Source: Lantana camara
Taxonomy: Eukaryota > Streptophyta > Magnoliopsida > Lamiales > Verbenaceae
Length of the DNA: 64,000 nt
NCBI GenBank assembly: GCA_037501455.1
Contig: CM074864.1
Location: 36,916,001 to 36,980,000 of the forward strand
Reading direction: 5' to 3'
Under the pieces are notes generated by a model. The model made no database searches. It was not told the origin of the DNA and was given only the letters and a program-made list of their open reading frames with translations. Shown in pieces: positions 24,377-37,512 of the stretch (positions are counted from its first letter, which is position 1; every line of letters begins with the position of its first letter). The translations under genes and the position numbers were made by a program.

Positions 24377-25603
24377 AGCACTGTAATGCCCCGATTTTTT
24401 TAAGTTGTATAAGCATGATGTAATTGATTACTAATATAAGAAATTAAATTAATTATATATGCTTTCATTAGTATTTCTTTTATTAGTTTTTATTAATTGA
24501 ATATAGACTCTTGAACGTTTACGCATTTATGATCGTGTTTGAGTGTCGTATCTATTTGAATTGATTTCCGTCTTTGGTGAAAACTTGGTATGAGTGAATT
24601 ATGTTTATTATGATTATGGTTTTATGCTCGTTGCATGATTTTGTTATTGTATGTTTGAATTTTGGAATCGTTTGTGTGATCGGAACCGAAAAGGGGGCTA
24701 AAGAGTATTTAGCGTACCTTGTGTTCCGGGCGGCATATCTTGAGCTCGGGAACTCGGAATCGAGTTCCGTCATCTCCATTTGACTTGTCTCAACGATTCA
24801 GATCCAATGGGTCAAGCCTCATATTTTTCTAAGACCATTTGGATCCCTGAATTTCAACCGAAATGAGTAACTCTCGTCTAAAACGACCATTCATGACTCT
24901 ACCTAAGCTATGGACCTAAACCAACACACCTATGACCTACCCTTTGACCCTAACCCCAATTGCACACTCTCTCTCTCACCCTTATCATCCCCAAACCAAG
25001 ATACCACCCCCCAAAGCTAGATATTTTCAGCTAAAGAAAAGAAGAGAAAAATAAAAGAAGAACCCTTTTGCCCCATTTGAGATTTTGAGCTCATCTCACA
25101 TCCAATTCTTCTCCAATTTAAAAGGTAAACCCATTTTTATGTTGTGTATCTCATTGTGGTTCTTTTAAGTCCCATATTGCATGATTTCACCATGTTTTGA
25201 ATTAGAATTGATATATATGATGAAGAATAAGAGTTTCATGAATTTTGGAGATCCAATCTTGCTTCCTTGCATTTTCTTTAAGTTGCTTGAGTAATAAATG
25301 ATCCTAAAGCATGTATTTATTTTAGTATGGACTTATTTTTCTTGGTGGTTGAATATCGAATGCATGGCCATTAATGATTTTGGAGGAATTGGTTTTGATC
25401 TCATCTCTTTGCATGTATTGCATGGTTTGGCTTGGGTTAATCCATTTCTTGGCATGAATTACGTGAATTCTTGATACTTGAACTCATCTTAATGTGTTAT
25501 CTTGGTGTTGTGTATGTTTGGTTGAGTTTTGAGGTGGTCTTGTTGAGTTTTGGCTTCTCCCGTGTAAGTACCCTGCTGCTGCTGTGTTGTGGGCTCGAAC
25601 AGA

Positions 25604-25726
25604 AAATCCGCGAGGGTGGATTTTTGGCCTTGAAGAAATCCACGGGGGTGGATTTGTTGCAAAGAAGTTTCTGAACTGAATCCATGGGGGTGGATTTTTC
25701 CTCTGGAAAAATCCATGGGGTGGATT
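25604..25726 (+). repeat. Palindrome cluster in LTR L (AAATCCAC-GGGG-GTGGATTT)
   Basis: Four units at 25604-25623, 25636-25655, about 25679-25698 and 25708-25726. The second has perfect 8-bp arms AAATCCAC and GTGGATTT around GGGG. The arms are unlike those of A, B and D, yet the GC-cored dyad form and the place in the LTR (479 nt after the donor-like site) are the same. Confidence 0.85.
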
Positions 25727-26673
25727 CTGTCCTGCAGGTTTTTTGTTACTCCGGTTCCGTTTTTCTTGTTTTTCTTCGCTTGTTTGATCTTCCTCCACCT
25801 CTTTTATGACTTCTATGCTATACGAACATGTTTTATAATGTGTTATCTTATTTATTATAAATTTTATAATGTTATATAAATTTTACGAACATGTTTTATA
25901 ATGTGTTATCTTTTATGACTTCTATGCTATACGAACACGAGTTATGATTTAATATGTCATCAATGCTCCAAGTACGTGCATGTATGGATCTTTGCTGTCA
26001 ATATGAACCCTACTTGCGTATTTATCTTTTCTTTTATGATTCATATGCATTGTATACTTGTTGAAATAAATGTTATGATCTTTGTTCGGAATTAATGGAT
26101 GGATTTGATACCATACATGGGAGATATGAACTTGAGTGACTATGAAAGCTCCAAGAATGAATGGAATGATTGATTATGTGCCTTAATGCATCTCCATGCC
26201 ATGATTTACTCTCTTATGCATATCATAAGATATTCATTGCATTGCCGTGCGTCATATATGGTTCATTTAGAGTCTTAAGTCTCACGAATGCATTAGTTCT
26301 TTGTACAGTTTTCTCCAGGGTGGAGACTTGCTGGGTTCATAGGACACTTTCAAGTCCTCTTGTTTTCTTCTTGGTATTGGTCGGTAAGGTGTAAAGGTAG
26401 GTTTCTCTTCTATTAGCTAAAATGAACCTATATAAACCAACGTGCAAAGTTTTAAGCCAAAATATATTTACTACGTATGTAGAGTCTTTCCTCGAGTAAA
26501 TGATTTCAAACGTAAGACTTTCTTTCATGAACTCTTACCCAATGTTTTGGCGAGATCAGTGAACACAATGTTTAATGGGGCCCGGGAGTATGTGTACGTG
26601 GCTATCCGGGGAAGCTCGGGCTGACGGTGATCCCCGTGCACTAGTCCCAACAAACAATGACGGCGTAACCGGA

Positions 26674-26694
26674 CCTCGTTAGGAGTTAGCGAGG
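26674..26694 (+). other. Covarying hairpin with GGAG loop in LTR L
   Basis: CCTCGTTA and TAGCGAGG flank GGAGT; one pair is a G-T wobble. Homologous to 3670-3689 in A and 37488-37512 in B. Confidence 0.65.
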
Positions 26695-27578
26695 AATGGA
26701 CGCTGAGCGCCATCTGGGGAGTCATGTAACCCCTTTTGGTCAACGAATGAGGTGGTCGGGTCTTGCTAACCCGTCCACCGCCTGGAGGAAAAAGGTGTAA
26801 GTGTTTATGTTTATGAATGTTAATGATTATGTATGATTGTTAATGAACGAATGAATGAATGACTGTGGTATGATCACTAATGAATGAATGAATGAGTGAT
26901 TAAATGCACATACGAGGTGGAGGTTGGAGAATTCGCCCTCTCGCCGAGCTCACGAAATGACCCCATGATTTTAATGAATGAATGAAATTGATCGTTGTAA
27001 TCCTGAGCGTTGTTTTCCTTTGTTTTCACCCCACTTGGGGAAACGTTTTAAAACTGGATTATAGCTTGCATGTGAGGGTGTTTACATTCTGAAATATAAA
27101 TATAGTATGCCCTGTTTTATACCCACCAGTCTCCTATAGACTGAACCCGGCTTTGTTTTCAGTTCTTTTGCAGGTTTTGGAATTCTAGGCGGGATTTTGT
27201 GTCGGTCAAGTTCTGTAGTTAAGTCAGAGTCTTTCTACACGCGCTTTGTAATTTGATTAAGTCATATTGAAACATTTATAAATGCCGAGTTTATGATTTA
27301 TGATTATGTTTGAATTTTCGGGACTAGGCATCTATGTTAGTTGAACCCGTCACCTGCTGCTTATATTGTGATTGGCATTATGTTCTGCTTCTGCACATGC
27401 TTTTATCTGGTGGGATTTGTTTCCTTGCTTTCGACATTCTAGCTCCCGCCTAGCAAAGGGTGTGAGTGGTCTCCCGTTCGCTATGATTCGGATTCGGGTA
27501 CGGACTTCCCATTTCGTAACCGGGTTTGGGTCATAGTGCGGGGGATGTGGCGCCTTCCGTTTGGGGTGCTACAAGCAC

Positions 27579-27717
27579 CATCTTGAACCAACCTCTGAGC
27601 CTCGGTGAAATATAACAAGGGTAAAGTCTTCGAACTTATACCCACAAACACTTCTGAACCCAACTGAACCTTCTTAACTCAGTAATCAACAACTACACAA
27701 TGCTTGTAGAGCCAATC
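27579..27717 (-). pseudogene. pol: Gypsy remnant G: protease C-terminal part, minus strand
   Basis: The minus strand from 27717 encodes a protease tail like that of A, with DWL, LPLLYFTEAQRLVQDGA and one in-frame stop. It joins to 24376 across LTR L. On its right it is cut by LTR H, with possible duplication CAATC at 27713-27717. Confidence 0.85.
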
Positions 27718-28504
27718 TGTAGCACCCGAGCGCAAGGCACCACATCCTCCGCACCGAGACCCGACCCGTATATAAAATGTAAGGTCCATACACGTGCCAA
27801 ATCATGGCGAACGGGGACACAACACAGGAGCTAACCTTTAAACCATTCAAGAATGAGATATAATAAAATCAGACCAAAGACAATAAAGCGGAAGCAATTC
27901 GTAGCATATGATATTTACAATGTGCACCCAAACTCCAAAATCAAAGTATGTACAAGTGCTGACAAGTATCAACGGCCCACATGTCCTACAAGATTCAAAA
28001 ACGCCCAACATAATCATAATCATAATACAAAACAATAATATGAGTGTATGTGAAACTGAAAGAAAGTGCTAGACCCAAATGCAAGACACAGACGACTCGT
28101 ATTCCCTCATACTACTCCCAAAACCTGCACAGCACAACTGAAAACAAACCGGGTTCAGTCTAAAGGAGACTGGTGGGTACAAACGGGGCATAATATATAA
28201 TATTACAGAATTTAAACATGTTCATGCAACCACAATCCCTTGTGAAGTTTTACAACAAAACCCAAGTGGGTAAAATAAAGAAAAGTATAAACAGGATTAC
28301 GACTATCATATTCATTCATTAGGGATATTCTTCGCCTGACAAGTGGGCATGCATAATCTCCAACCTACACCTTGTGTAATCATAAACATTATTTATTCGT
28401 TATCACACATATAATCTTTCGTGAACATTCATCCGATTCTTTCATAATCCTACATATACACCCTTTTTCCTCCGGGTGGTGGACGGGGTTTGCAAGGCCC
28501 GGCC
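27718..28504 (-). repeat. LTR H, minus strand, first part
   Basis: The minus strand ends ...GGTGCTACA at 27718, directly against protease coding sequence, with no primer-binding site. So H is a solo LTR or the 3' LTR of a minus-strand element. An acceptor-like GTGCAG is at 28125-28130. It is interrupted by J at 28505 and continues at 32047. Confidence 0.8.
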
Positions 28505-31500
28505 TGTAGCACCCGAGCGCAAGGTACCACATCCCCGCACCGAGACCCGACCCGAATATGAAATGGACAATCCATACCAGAGCTAGATCATGGCGAACGG
28601 GGACATACACACTCGCTAAGCCAGGCAGGAGCTGACTTTCGCAACCAAAGAGACAATAAGACGGAAATATTACGAATGCGGAAGCAAAGTACATACATAA
28701 ATAACAAGATAAGCAAAGAGCAACGGGTTCAACTAGCATAGATACCTAATCCCGAAATTCAATAAAATCACAAAACATCAATTCCAGATTCTTTCTATTC
28801 CTGTAGTCTTATCTTGAATTCATGATAAATGTAACAATCATTACATGTCTTACAGCTTCATACTTAACCAAATCATGATTCAATATGCACATGGACAGAC
28901 TCTGACTTAACCGAAAGACTTAATAGACTTGACTTCCCGCCTAGCACTCCAAACCTGCAAAAACACTGAAAACAATCCGGGTTCAGTCTATACGAGACTA
29001 GTGGGTATAAAATGAGGCATAATAGCATATACAACAATAAGTAAGCATTCACATGCAAGTTATAATCCCGAATGAGGTTTTTAGAGCATTTCCCAAGTGG
29101 GCTAAATAAAGGATCATCAAAAGAGATTATAACATTCATTTTTCATTAGGTCGTTTGTGGCCCGGCGAGTGGGCATGCATTATCTCCAACCAACACCTCG
29201 TGTAGTTCATTAAACAATCATTTATTCATTCTTTCTTTCATGCATTACATTCTTTTGTACACATTCATGAACATTTACACCTTCTTCCTCGATGGCCGGG
29301 TGATCGACCCGAACCATCCATTCATTGACCAAAAGGGGAACATGACTCCCCAGATGGCACTCAGTGTCCATTCCTCGCTAACTCCTAATGAGGTCCGGTT
29401 ACGCCGTTCATTGGTGGAACTAGTGTGAGGGATCACCATCAGCCCATGCCTTCTCGGGTCACCACTCACGCCAAGTCCCTGGGCCCCATTCTGTGCATTC
29501 ATTCTTTCTTTTCTCGCCAAAACATTTGGTAGGTTCATAAAAGAAAGGCTTTACTTTTAAAATCATTGACCCTTGAAAACGACTCTATATACATATATAC
29601 TTTTGGCTGAAATCTTTACACATTGGAAGTATATAGGGTCATTTAACTAAATAGTAGAGAAACCCACCTGTATACCTCTTACCAACAATATCAAGAAGAA
29701 AAGGAGACTCGAAAGTGTCCTATGAACCCGGCATCTCCGCCCTGGAGAAAACTGTACAAAAGACAACGTAACGTGTTCGTGAGACTCTAGCCCCAGATGA
29801 ACCATATATGACGCATGACATGCAAAGAACATGTTATGAATGCATAAGAGAAAATATTATGTAATGAACACGTTCATGTGCACTATTAATGCATTTAAAT
29901 CTCATAAACGAGCCATTCATTCGTTCAAGGAAGTGTTCATAATCATTTACGTCATGAATTTCATATGTCATATCAAATCAATCCAAGGAATTCAAATAAC
30001 GATCATCGTACGTACTATAACTCATTTATAATTAGGAAATAGGTAAATAGATACATTCACGTCATGTTCGGAAATTAATTAACACAAAGTAGATAACAAT
30101 CAAATTTCCATAATTCAATTAAATCAAACAATATTTAATATTTAATGTATAATAAACATATATATATATATATATATATACACGTACAACATGCAATGCA
30201 TGCATATAATACATAATGTATATATTTATATATATCAACCATTTATTTATAATATATATAAACATTGCATTTAAATAATATATAATCAAATCAATATATA
30301 TATAATAAATAATGTATATATTTATATATATCAACCATGCATTTATAATATATATAAACATTGCATTTAAATAATATATAATCAAATCAATATATATATA
30401 TATATATACATGTTACATAAACATACACACATACATAATAATATTCATGCATCTAATTAATATATATATACACGTAACACACAACTTCATGCATACACAA
30501 CATATCAACATATTCTTCAAATGCATGTATATATATACATTTACGTACTAACACATGCAACAACAATAAGGAATGAATACCAAAAAAAATTAAATGAGGC
30601 AGACTTAATCACAAAACAGACCAAAGATCATCTCCCCTCCCGAGGAGAATTACCCACAAAAACTCCCCGGTCGAGGAAAATGCCACTGCATGAACAGGGC
30701 ATAACTCACACACCACTTCATCCAACAATTAGGTAACATAATAGAGCAAGGAAAGGCAAAAAATACTCAGCAACAACCCTCCTAAACATACTTAAAGTCG
30801 CAATAACACGGTCACACGTAAGCATGGAAAAAGAAGAGTTTAAGTTCATTCATTTCTTACAAGGTTCATGATAGCGCAAGACTTAAAGCTCAAATATCAT
30901 GTAATAAAGCTCCAAATATACATTAATGAAGGTTAAGAGGTCACCTAACAAGTCCCAATTTGTCAATAATTCAAGGGAAGCAAAGATTCAAGAATTTCCA
31001 AGAAAACCTAACTATTCACTAAGTCAGCTATAAACCCATGAAAACATGCTCAAAATTGGGGATGGATAGATCAAAATGGCTCATAATGAATGTATATCAC
31101 AACCCTAAACTCACCTTGTTGATCAGATGGAAGATGGAAGAGATTTGAGCTTGAAATCTCCAAGTAGGGCATGGTGACGGGATTTTCTGGAGAGCAGGGG
31201 CTTTTGGCTGATTTTTCCTTGGTGTGAGGTGTATGGTTCAGTTTGGGGCTGATATGGAGTGTTAGTGGGTTGGGTTAGGGTTCCAATACCTCTAACCATG
31301 GTTAATTTGGTCAAGGTTTGAATGAGTTATGGCATTTTTAGTGAAGGGTGGCAGATTTGCATTCGTTTCGGTTTTTGGTTGAATTTTGGAGGTCCAAATA
31401 CTCTTAGAAAAATATGAGGCTAAGTTCATTAAACTCGAATTTTCGTTACGAGTTCAGCGAAGTTGACGAACCTCGAATCCGAGTTTCCTAGCTCAAGATA

Positions 31501-32041
31501 TCTACGGAACCAAGGGTGCGCTAATTGCCCGTTAGCCCCCGATTCGGTTCCACAATACAAAATAAATTCGTTACCATGTCAAACGAAGTTTAAAACATAA
31601 AACGAGCATATAAACATGTTCATAACACATAAATCTACAACATACTAAATTTTCATGAATTTTCGATATCAAATCATATAAGAACGAAGCACGTTTAAAT
31701 CATACAAGAACAATACATTGACAATTCATAACATTTCAAATGAAATAAACAAATTTAAATTCTATTTTTTAATTAAAACAAAGTCACCATTAATATTTTA
31801 ATTAATTAGTATAATTAAGAATATAATTAATTATCATTAACACTTAATTATCAAATTAAATATATTAATTACGTAATAAAATAAAATAATAAAATGAAAT
31901 AAATTAAACTAATAACAATTTATATTAAAATTAAATATTTAAAACACTTATAAACAATTAATCACATAATTAAATAATTTAATTGCACAATTTATAAACA
32001 CATAAGACATATTAGTACAAATGAAAAACCGGGGTGTTACA
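28505..32041 (-). repeat. Solo LTR J, minus strand (3537 bp, TSD CGGCC)
   Basis: On the minus strand it starts TGTAACACCCCGG at 32041 and ends GGTGCTACA at 28505. CGGCC flanks it at 28500-28504 and 32042-32046, and H resumes on both sides. It has a donor-like AAG|GTGAG at 31114, an acceptor-like TTTTTGCAG at 28955-28957, decayed palindromes at 30631-30678, the GGAG hairpin at 29373-29393, (TA)n runs and a 96-bp tandem duplication near 30200-30400. Confidence 0.92.
30200..30400. repeat. Two-copy 96-bp AT-rich tandem repeat in LTR J
   Basis: The sequence around TATATCAACCAT recurs at an interval of about 96 bp (30236 and 30332) with few changes and ends in (TA)n. Confidence 0.75.
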
Positions 32042-32046
32042 CGGCC

Positions 32047-33203
32047 ACCCATACATAATGGCTAGTGCGGTACATGAATCCTCAAAAGCCCGATTCCCCT
32101 TCCTCGCCAAATCTCCTAGCGAGGTCGGTTTTGTCGTAATTTTATTGGAACTAGTACACGGGATCACTGTCGGCCCTTGCCTTCCCGGATAGCCACATGC
32201 ACTAAGTCCCTGGGCCTGTGTTTCATTCATGCTCTCGCCAAAAAACATAGGTAGGGATACATAAAAGAAAGGCTTAACGTTTGAAATCATTTACTATAAA
32301 AAGGACTTGATATATAGATATAGTACTTTAGCTTAAAACTTTTCACATAAGAGATATATCTGGTCATCATAACTCTTAGGAAAGAAACCGACCTTATAAA
32401 GGCAAAAGAAGAAGCACAAGAGCCTCAAGGACCGTCCTTGTCTCCGACTGTACCTAAAAATGTGCAAAAGAGGTAGTGTGAGACTCAATATGACCATATA
32501 CGGCGCACGACAATGCTATACACATGATATGAGATGCATAAGAGATACAAATCATGTTATGAAGTTACATGACCAAGAAATTCATTCGATACCTTCAATA
32601 CATGAAGGTTTCATGTTCATTCGTTTCATGACTTGGCATAGACGGCATATATTCATCTTATTCATGTAATAAACTCATAAATAAGTGTACAAGTCCATAA
32701 ACAATAAGTTAACATACCATTTAAGTCATAAACGAGGCGTTGATATGAAATAATGATCAAGGAAACAAGAAAGGAAGTCATATAAGGTTACATGAGCACA
32801 TTCAACCTATACATACAACTAAAACACATAATACGTACATAACCGTGGAAGCAACACGTAGAACATAAAGTTAACGAATCATGTAACATGTAAGCAAAGT
32901 AATAAGAAAATGTAACATGAAAGAAAGCAACAAAACACACGCACAAGTGGCAGGGGAGCGTCGCGGCCGCGGAAAAAACCATCGCGGCCGACCCGGAGGG
33001 CAAAAGCAAACTGAGCAGGGTCACGGTTTGCTGTTGATTTTGCCCTCTTTTGGTGTATGAAATGAAATAGGAAAAAGATTGGCTAAATAAGGGTTAAGTG
33101 AGGGTCAATTGGGTCCAAGTTTTGCTTAATTTGGTTACGTATAGGTTTAGCCTGGTGGAGCTTGTTTCGGCAAAATTTCGCTTGTCCAAACAAACTTAGA
33201 ATA
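32047..33203 (-). repeat. LTR H, minus strand, second part
   Basis: Continues H after removal of J. It contains the covarying hairpin at 32102-32124 (stem CCTCGC/GCGAGG with GGAG in the loop on the minus strand) and two CGCGGCCGCG-type palindromes at 32961-32972 and 32982-32992. It is cut by element C at 33204; the rest of H should lie beyond the right edge of the window. Confidence 0.75.
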
Positions 33204-34710
33204 TGACGCCCCGCTTTTCAACTTTCCTGGTACAACGTCACGAGTGAGTTTAATTCCGTAATTTTTGTAAATTATGTGATTTGCATGTTTATGTGTCAAC
33301 GTGAATTTTATTTCATTATGTGCTCATTAGAATTTAATTAAATGTTCTTGGCATCAATTACCCAATATTTGCAAATTAAGGGACCTAATTTTAATTAAGA
33401 TGTTTTGGCCTTCGTGGCTATCTTGAGCTCGGGAATTCGAATACGAACTCCAACCTTGTCATTAAGTTCATTTCGGTGATTCGGACTCGATGAATTAACC
33501 CTTTTTATTTTCTAAAGCCGTTTGATAGCCCTACCGTTTTAAAATCCAATCCGTTTGACCAGACCTTTTGACCCGACCCTTTTTGCCCCAAACCCGACCC
33601 GTTTCAGCTCTTAAAGAGCTAAAAATTCTCTTCTTTTTCTCCCATTTCCAACGTTTCCCAAGAGATAAGGAACAAGAAAGGACTTCAAGCCCTAAGCCCA
33701 TTCTTCAACCTCAAAGCTCAAGATCACCTTCATTCTTCACTTCTCCGACGAATCGAGGTAAGATTATGACTCCTTGCAACATGAACTTTCATTCTATCTG
33801 ATTGTTTATTCTTGAAACCTTGCCTTGGTGATCATATGGAGAAGAACATGAATAGTGACATTCATGTGTATATTTGCTCTATTGCTCTCATACTTGGATT
33901 ATATGCCCCAAGATTGATATATATTGTTTCTTTGAGCTTCTTTATTGCATATTTGTATGAATTCTTGTTGTTGGTTGCTTGTTGCTTGAAACTCCATTAA
34001 TGGAGCTTGGATGAGCTTTAATGGAAATTTGTTATATGCTTGATTTCTTTCCTTGAACTTGAGTTATGTTGTAGAGCATGTTTATATGAACTTATACCTT
34101 GATTTTCATTACATTTGGATGAGTTTTGAGGTGGTTTTGGTCAATTTTGGTTCCCCTCGTGTTTAGCCCTTGTTTCTGCCATTTTTGCAGCCCAGAAAAT
34201 CTACCCGGGCGGGTAGATTTTTGCCCTAAAAAGTATCCGGGCGGGTACTTTAGTGCAGAAAGTTTTCTGCATTACTCTCACCGGCCGGGTAAATTTCTGC
34301 CTTATGTTTCCCCGGCCAGGTACCCCCCTCATACGACCTCGGATTTAGCTGATTTTTGGATATGTTCAACCTTAGAAAAATCTCCAATTTGAATCACCCC
34401 AAAATTCGTTCTAGATTGTGAGATATTACCATTTTAATTTGGTGTCGCCACTTCATCGAGATTCTGCATTCGTTCAACTTCGTACCTACGCCATTTTCGC
34501 CTCGCTTTGAATCATGATTCGTGTCATATACCATTTTAAATATCTATGCGTTTAGTTTCATTTCCAAGAAACAAAACTTAATTCCCATTTCTCAAACTCA
34601 AGTTACGATCATTTTCCCACAGCTTATCCGTTTTGAAAAACTGTCAGCTTTTGCCCGTTTTCACTCGGAACTCTTTTTCGTGTTTTTATACCATTTTTAT
34701 CATACCTGTC
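33204..34710 (+). repeat. Element C 5' LTR, first part
   Basis: Starts TGACGCCCCGC and matches 61551 onward. It breaks at 34710, where element B with its CTGTC duplication is inserted, and resumes at 56768. A donor-like GAG|GTAAG is at 33757/33758 and a palindrome cluster at 34197-34327. Differences from the 3' LTR are about 5% overall by eye and higher in the first 100 bp. Confidence 0.9.
34197..34327 (+). repeat. Palindrome cluster in LTR C (AAATCTACCC-GGGC-GGGTAGATTT)
   Basis: The first unit (34197-34220) has perfect 10-bp arms AAATCTACCC and GGGTAGATTT around GGGC. The second (34230-34251) has AAAGTA and TACTTT arms around the same core. Two decayed units with CCGGCC follow. The 3' LTR copy is 62542-62669, where unit two reads AAAGTACCC/GGGTACTTT and is perfect. 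Confidence 0.85.
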
Positions 34711-36310
34711 TGTAACGCCCCGACTTTTCGGACGTAAAGGTACTACGTATGTGTTTACCAGTTTGCGCGAATTAATTGTTTTTACGTGTTTTATATTTAA
34801 TTTTATTATAATTGTTATTATTTTATTTTATTATATTTTATTTTAATTTATTATTATTTTAATTATATTTCGTATTTAAGTATATATATATATATATATG
34901 TTTATTTATTTTATTATTAATTTAATGATTATGCTAATTAAATGTTATGTTAATTAATCATGCTTTAATTAATTAATTACGTGACTTAATTTAATTTAAT
35001 TAATATTAGATTTAATTCATTTATTTAAATTTTATTGCATGGAACTTATATTATATGCATGAATTGTATGAAAGGAGCATGTTACTTATTTTGTGCTTCG
35101 TTCTTATATGAAATGATATCGAAATGCCACGAATTTGTAGTATGTCGTAAATATATGTGTTATGAACATGCTTATATGCTTGGTTTATGTTTTCGAATTT
35201 ATTTGATATGTTAACGAATTTAATTTGATTCGAGGAACCAAATCGGGGGCTAACGAGCACTTAGCGTACCCTTGGTTCCGAATTTAATATCTTGAGCTCG
35301 GGAACTCGGATTCGAGTTTCGTCAACTCCGCTGAACTCGTAACGAAAATTCAAGTTTAGTAAACTTAGCCTTATAATTTTCCAAAGTCATTTGAACCTCC
35401 GAAATCCAACCGAAAAATGAATCGGCGACCAAACTGACCTTGTTGTACAAAAATAGCCATATCTCATCCAAACTTTAACCAAATTAACCATGGTTTGATT
35501 CTATTGAACCCTAACTCAACCCCCTAACCGGATATAGCATGCCCTAACCAAACCAATCCTCACACAAGCCCCAAAACTCAGCCAAAGTCTCTGGAATTTC
35601 AGGCAGTCCCGTAACCCTTCATTCCTTAGAGATTTTGGAGCTCAAATCTCATCCAAACTTCATCCAATCAACAAGGTAAGCTTAGGGTTATAATATATGT
35701 TTATTTCTGATAATTTTCATCCTTTCATTCACGAATTTGAGCAGGGTTTCATGATTTCTGGGCTGTTTCCGAAAATAAGAGAGTTTTGGGCAAATTATTG
35801 ATCTCATTCGATTCTTAATGGTTTTGATTGATTCCAAGCTTGAGAATGATTATTTTGACATCCTCATATCATTTATGGTCATTGATTTCATGGTGGTTGA
35901 GATATTGATGAGATATCAATTATGACACTTTGAGAAAATTTCCATGAATGTCACGTATGCTTCCATTTCTTGATTGAGCTTGTTTGGAACTGATATATAT
36001 GTTGAAATGGTGTTGCTTGGCTGAGTATTTGTTGTTCTAAACTGGTATGAATAGATGGAGATGAAGTGAATCGTTCTTGCCCTGTTTTTCCGTAGCTTTG
36101 CTCTGTTTTTTTGGCGTCAAATCTTGCTGTCAAAACTGCCGTGATTCCTCTTTGCTTGCTGCTGTTAATTTCATGGCTTTGAGGGATCATTCTTGATGAG
36201 TTCTTGCAGCTTTTCATGCTGAGTTTTGCTGCTTTCTTGCCTGCATTGCTTGCGTGTAGTTGCTGCCTTCTTTTTTTCTGCTGCGTTTCTGTAAAACAGG
36301 GGCTGCTGCT

Positions 36311-36440
36311 GCGCGCGACACGGGGGTGTCGTGCCTGCCTTTCCAGCGCGGAACGGGGGTGCGATTGTTGGCCTGAGTTGCTGTACCGAGACACGGGGGG
36401 GTCTCGGTCTGGGCTTGGGAGGTGACAAGGGGGTGTCACC
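36311..36440 (+). repeat. Palindrome cluster in LTR B (GACAC-GGGG-GTGTC type)
   Basis: Units at 36316-36331 (arms CGACAC/GTGTCG), 36346-36365 (decayed), 36386-36407 (CCGAGAC/GTCTCGG) and 36421-36440 (GGTGACA/TGTCACC). Each unit has different outer arms that are still self-complementary. In the 3' LTR (54700-54833) the third unit has perfect 9-bp arms CCGAGACAC/GTGTCTCGG. Confidence 0.85.
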
Positions 36441-36658
36441 CCGTTTTCTCCTGAATTGTTGCCGCGTTTTCCCTCTGTTGCTTGCATGCTTGTATGTTGC
36501 TGTATATGCATATATATGTAATGTGCTTGTGTGTGTGTGCATGGCTTGTGTGTGTATTTTCATGCATGTATATATATTATATATTTGTCTAAGCATGCAT
36601 GATTATATATATATGTATTAATTATGTTAATATATTATGTGCATGCATGCTAATTACG

Positions 36659-36709
<51 letters not shown>

Positions 36710-37487
36710 CACATGTTATTATATAATTATTATATATTCATTATATTATGTATGTTTATTATATATTATATATATTTATTATATATTTTAAATATTATTT
36801 GATTTAATTCAATTTTTTAAATCAATTGATTTCTATTCCGCGTATTTAAATTTCCGACTATTGTTTGAACATTTTATTTATTTTATTCCTAAATGTGAAT
36901 ATGAATATTGTGTGTTATGGTTATTAAATGAATTTTAGATTAATTGATATGCCTTATGAATTTATGAAATATGAATTTATGAATTTGAATGAAATATATG
37001 AACGAATGGTTTGATTATATGTTTTAAATTCCTTAATAGTGCACATGAACATTTTTATGATATAACATGGTCATTTATGCATTCATGTCATATTCACTTC
37101 ATTGCCGAGCATCATATGTGGTCATTGAGTCTCATACCTTTTCTATTAGACAGATTCGGGTTTGGTCGGAGACGAGGGCGAGCATTGAGACGCTTGTACC
37201 TTTCTTTTGCTTTGTAAGGTGGGTTTTTCTTCTAATAGTTAAAGTGACCCGATATATCCCTTATGTGAAAGGTTTTAAGCCAAAATAGTATATTTATGTA
37301 TATCGAGTCAATTTGGGTAAATGATTTCAAACGTATGACCCTTTTATTTATGAAACCCTACCTTATGTTTTGCCGAGACATATTTAAGATTGCACGGGCC
37401 CCGGGACTTAGTATATGTGGCTAACCGAGGAAGCAAGGGCTGACGGGGATCCCATATACTAGTTCCAACCAATTACGGCGAAACAGA

Positions 37488-37512
37488 CCTCGTCAAGGAG
37501 TTTTTGACGAGG
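37488..37512 (+). other. Covarying hairpin with GGAG loop in LTR B
   Basis: Perfect 9-bp arms CCTCGTCAA and TTGACGAGG flank GGAGTTT. The 3' copy is 55871-55895 and identical. Confidence 0.7.

Larger units (their letters stand above)
24382..27573 (+). repeat. Solo LTR L (gypsy type, 3192 bp, TSD AGCAC)
   Basis: Starts TGTAATGCCCCG, ends GGTGCTACA, flanked by AGCAC at 24377-24381 and 27574-27578. It splits the pol remnant G. It has a donor-like AAAG|GTAAAC (25124/25125), a palindrome cluster (25604-25726), the covarying hairpin (26674-26694), an acceptor-like TTTTGCAG|G (27173/27174) and the complementary pair at 27184-27194 and 27444-27454. Confidence 0.92.

Noticed and set aside
27481..27663. 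60-codon minus-strand ORF with protease-like start
   Set aside because: Chimera across the junction of the old pol remnant and solo LTR L.
30119..30385. 88-codon Ile/Tyr-rich ORF in LTR J
   Set aside because: Translation of (TA)n and AT-rich tandem repeats.
36171..36596. 141-codon minus-strand ORF (and its twin at 54554-54979)
   Set aside because: Inside the B LTRs over the palindrome cluster; the two copies are a by-product of LTR duplication and have different frames where bases differ.
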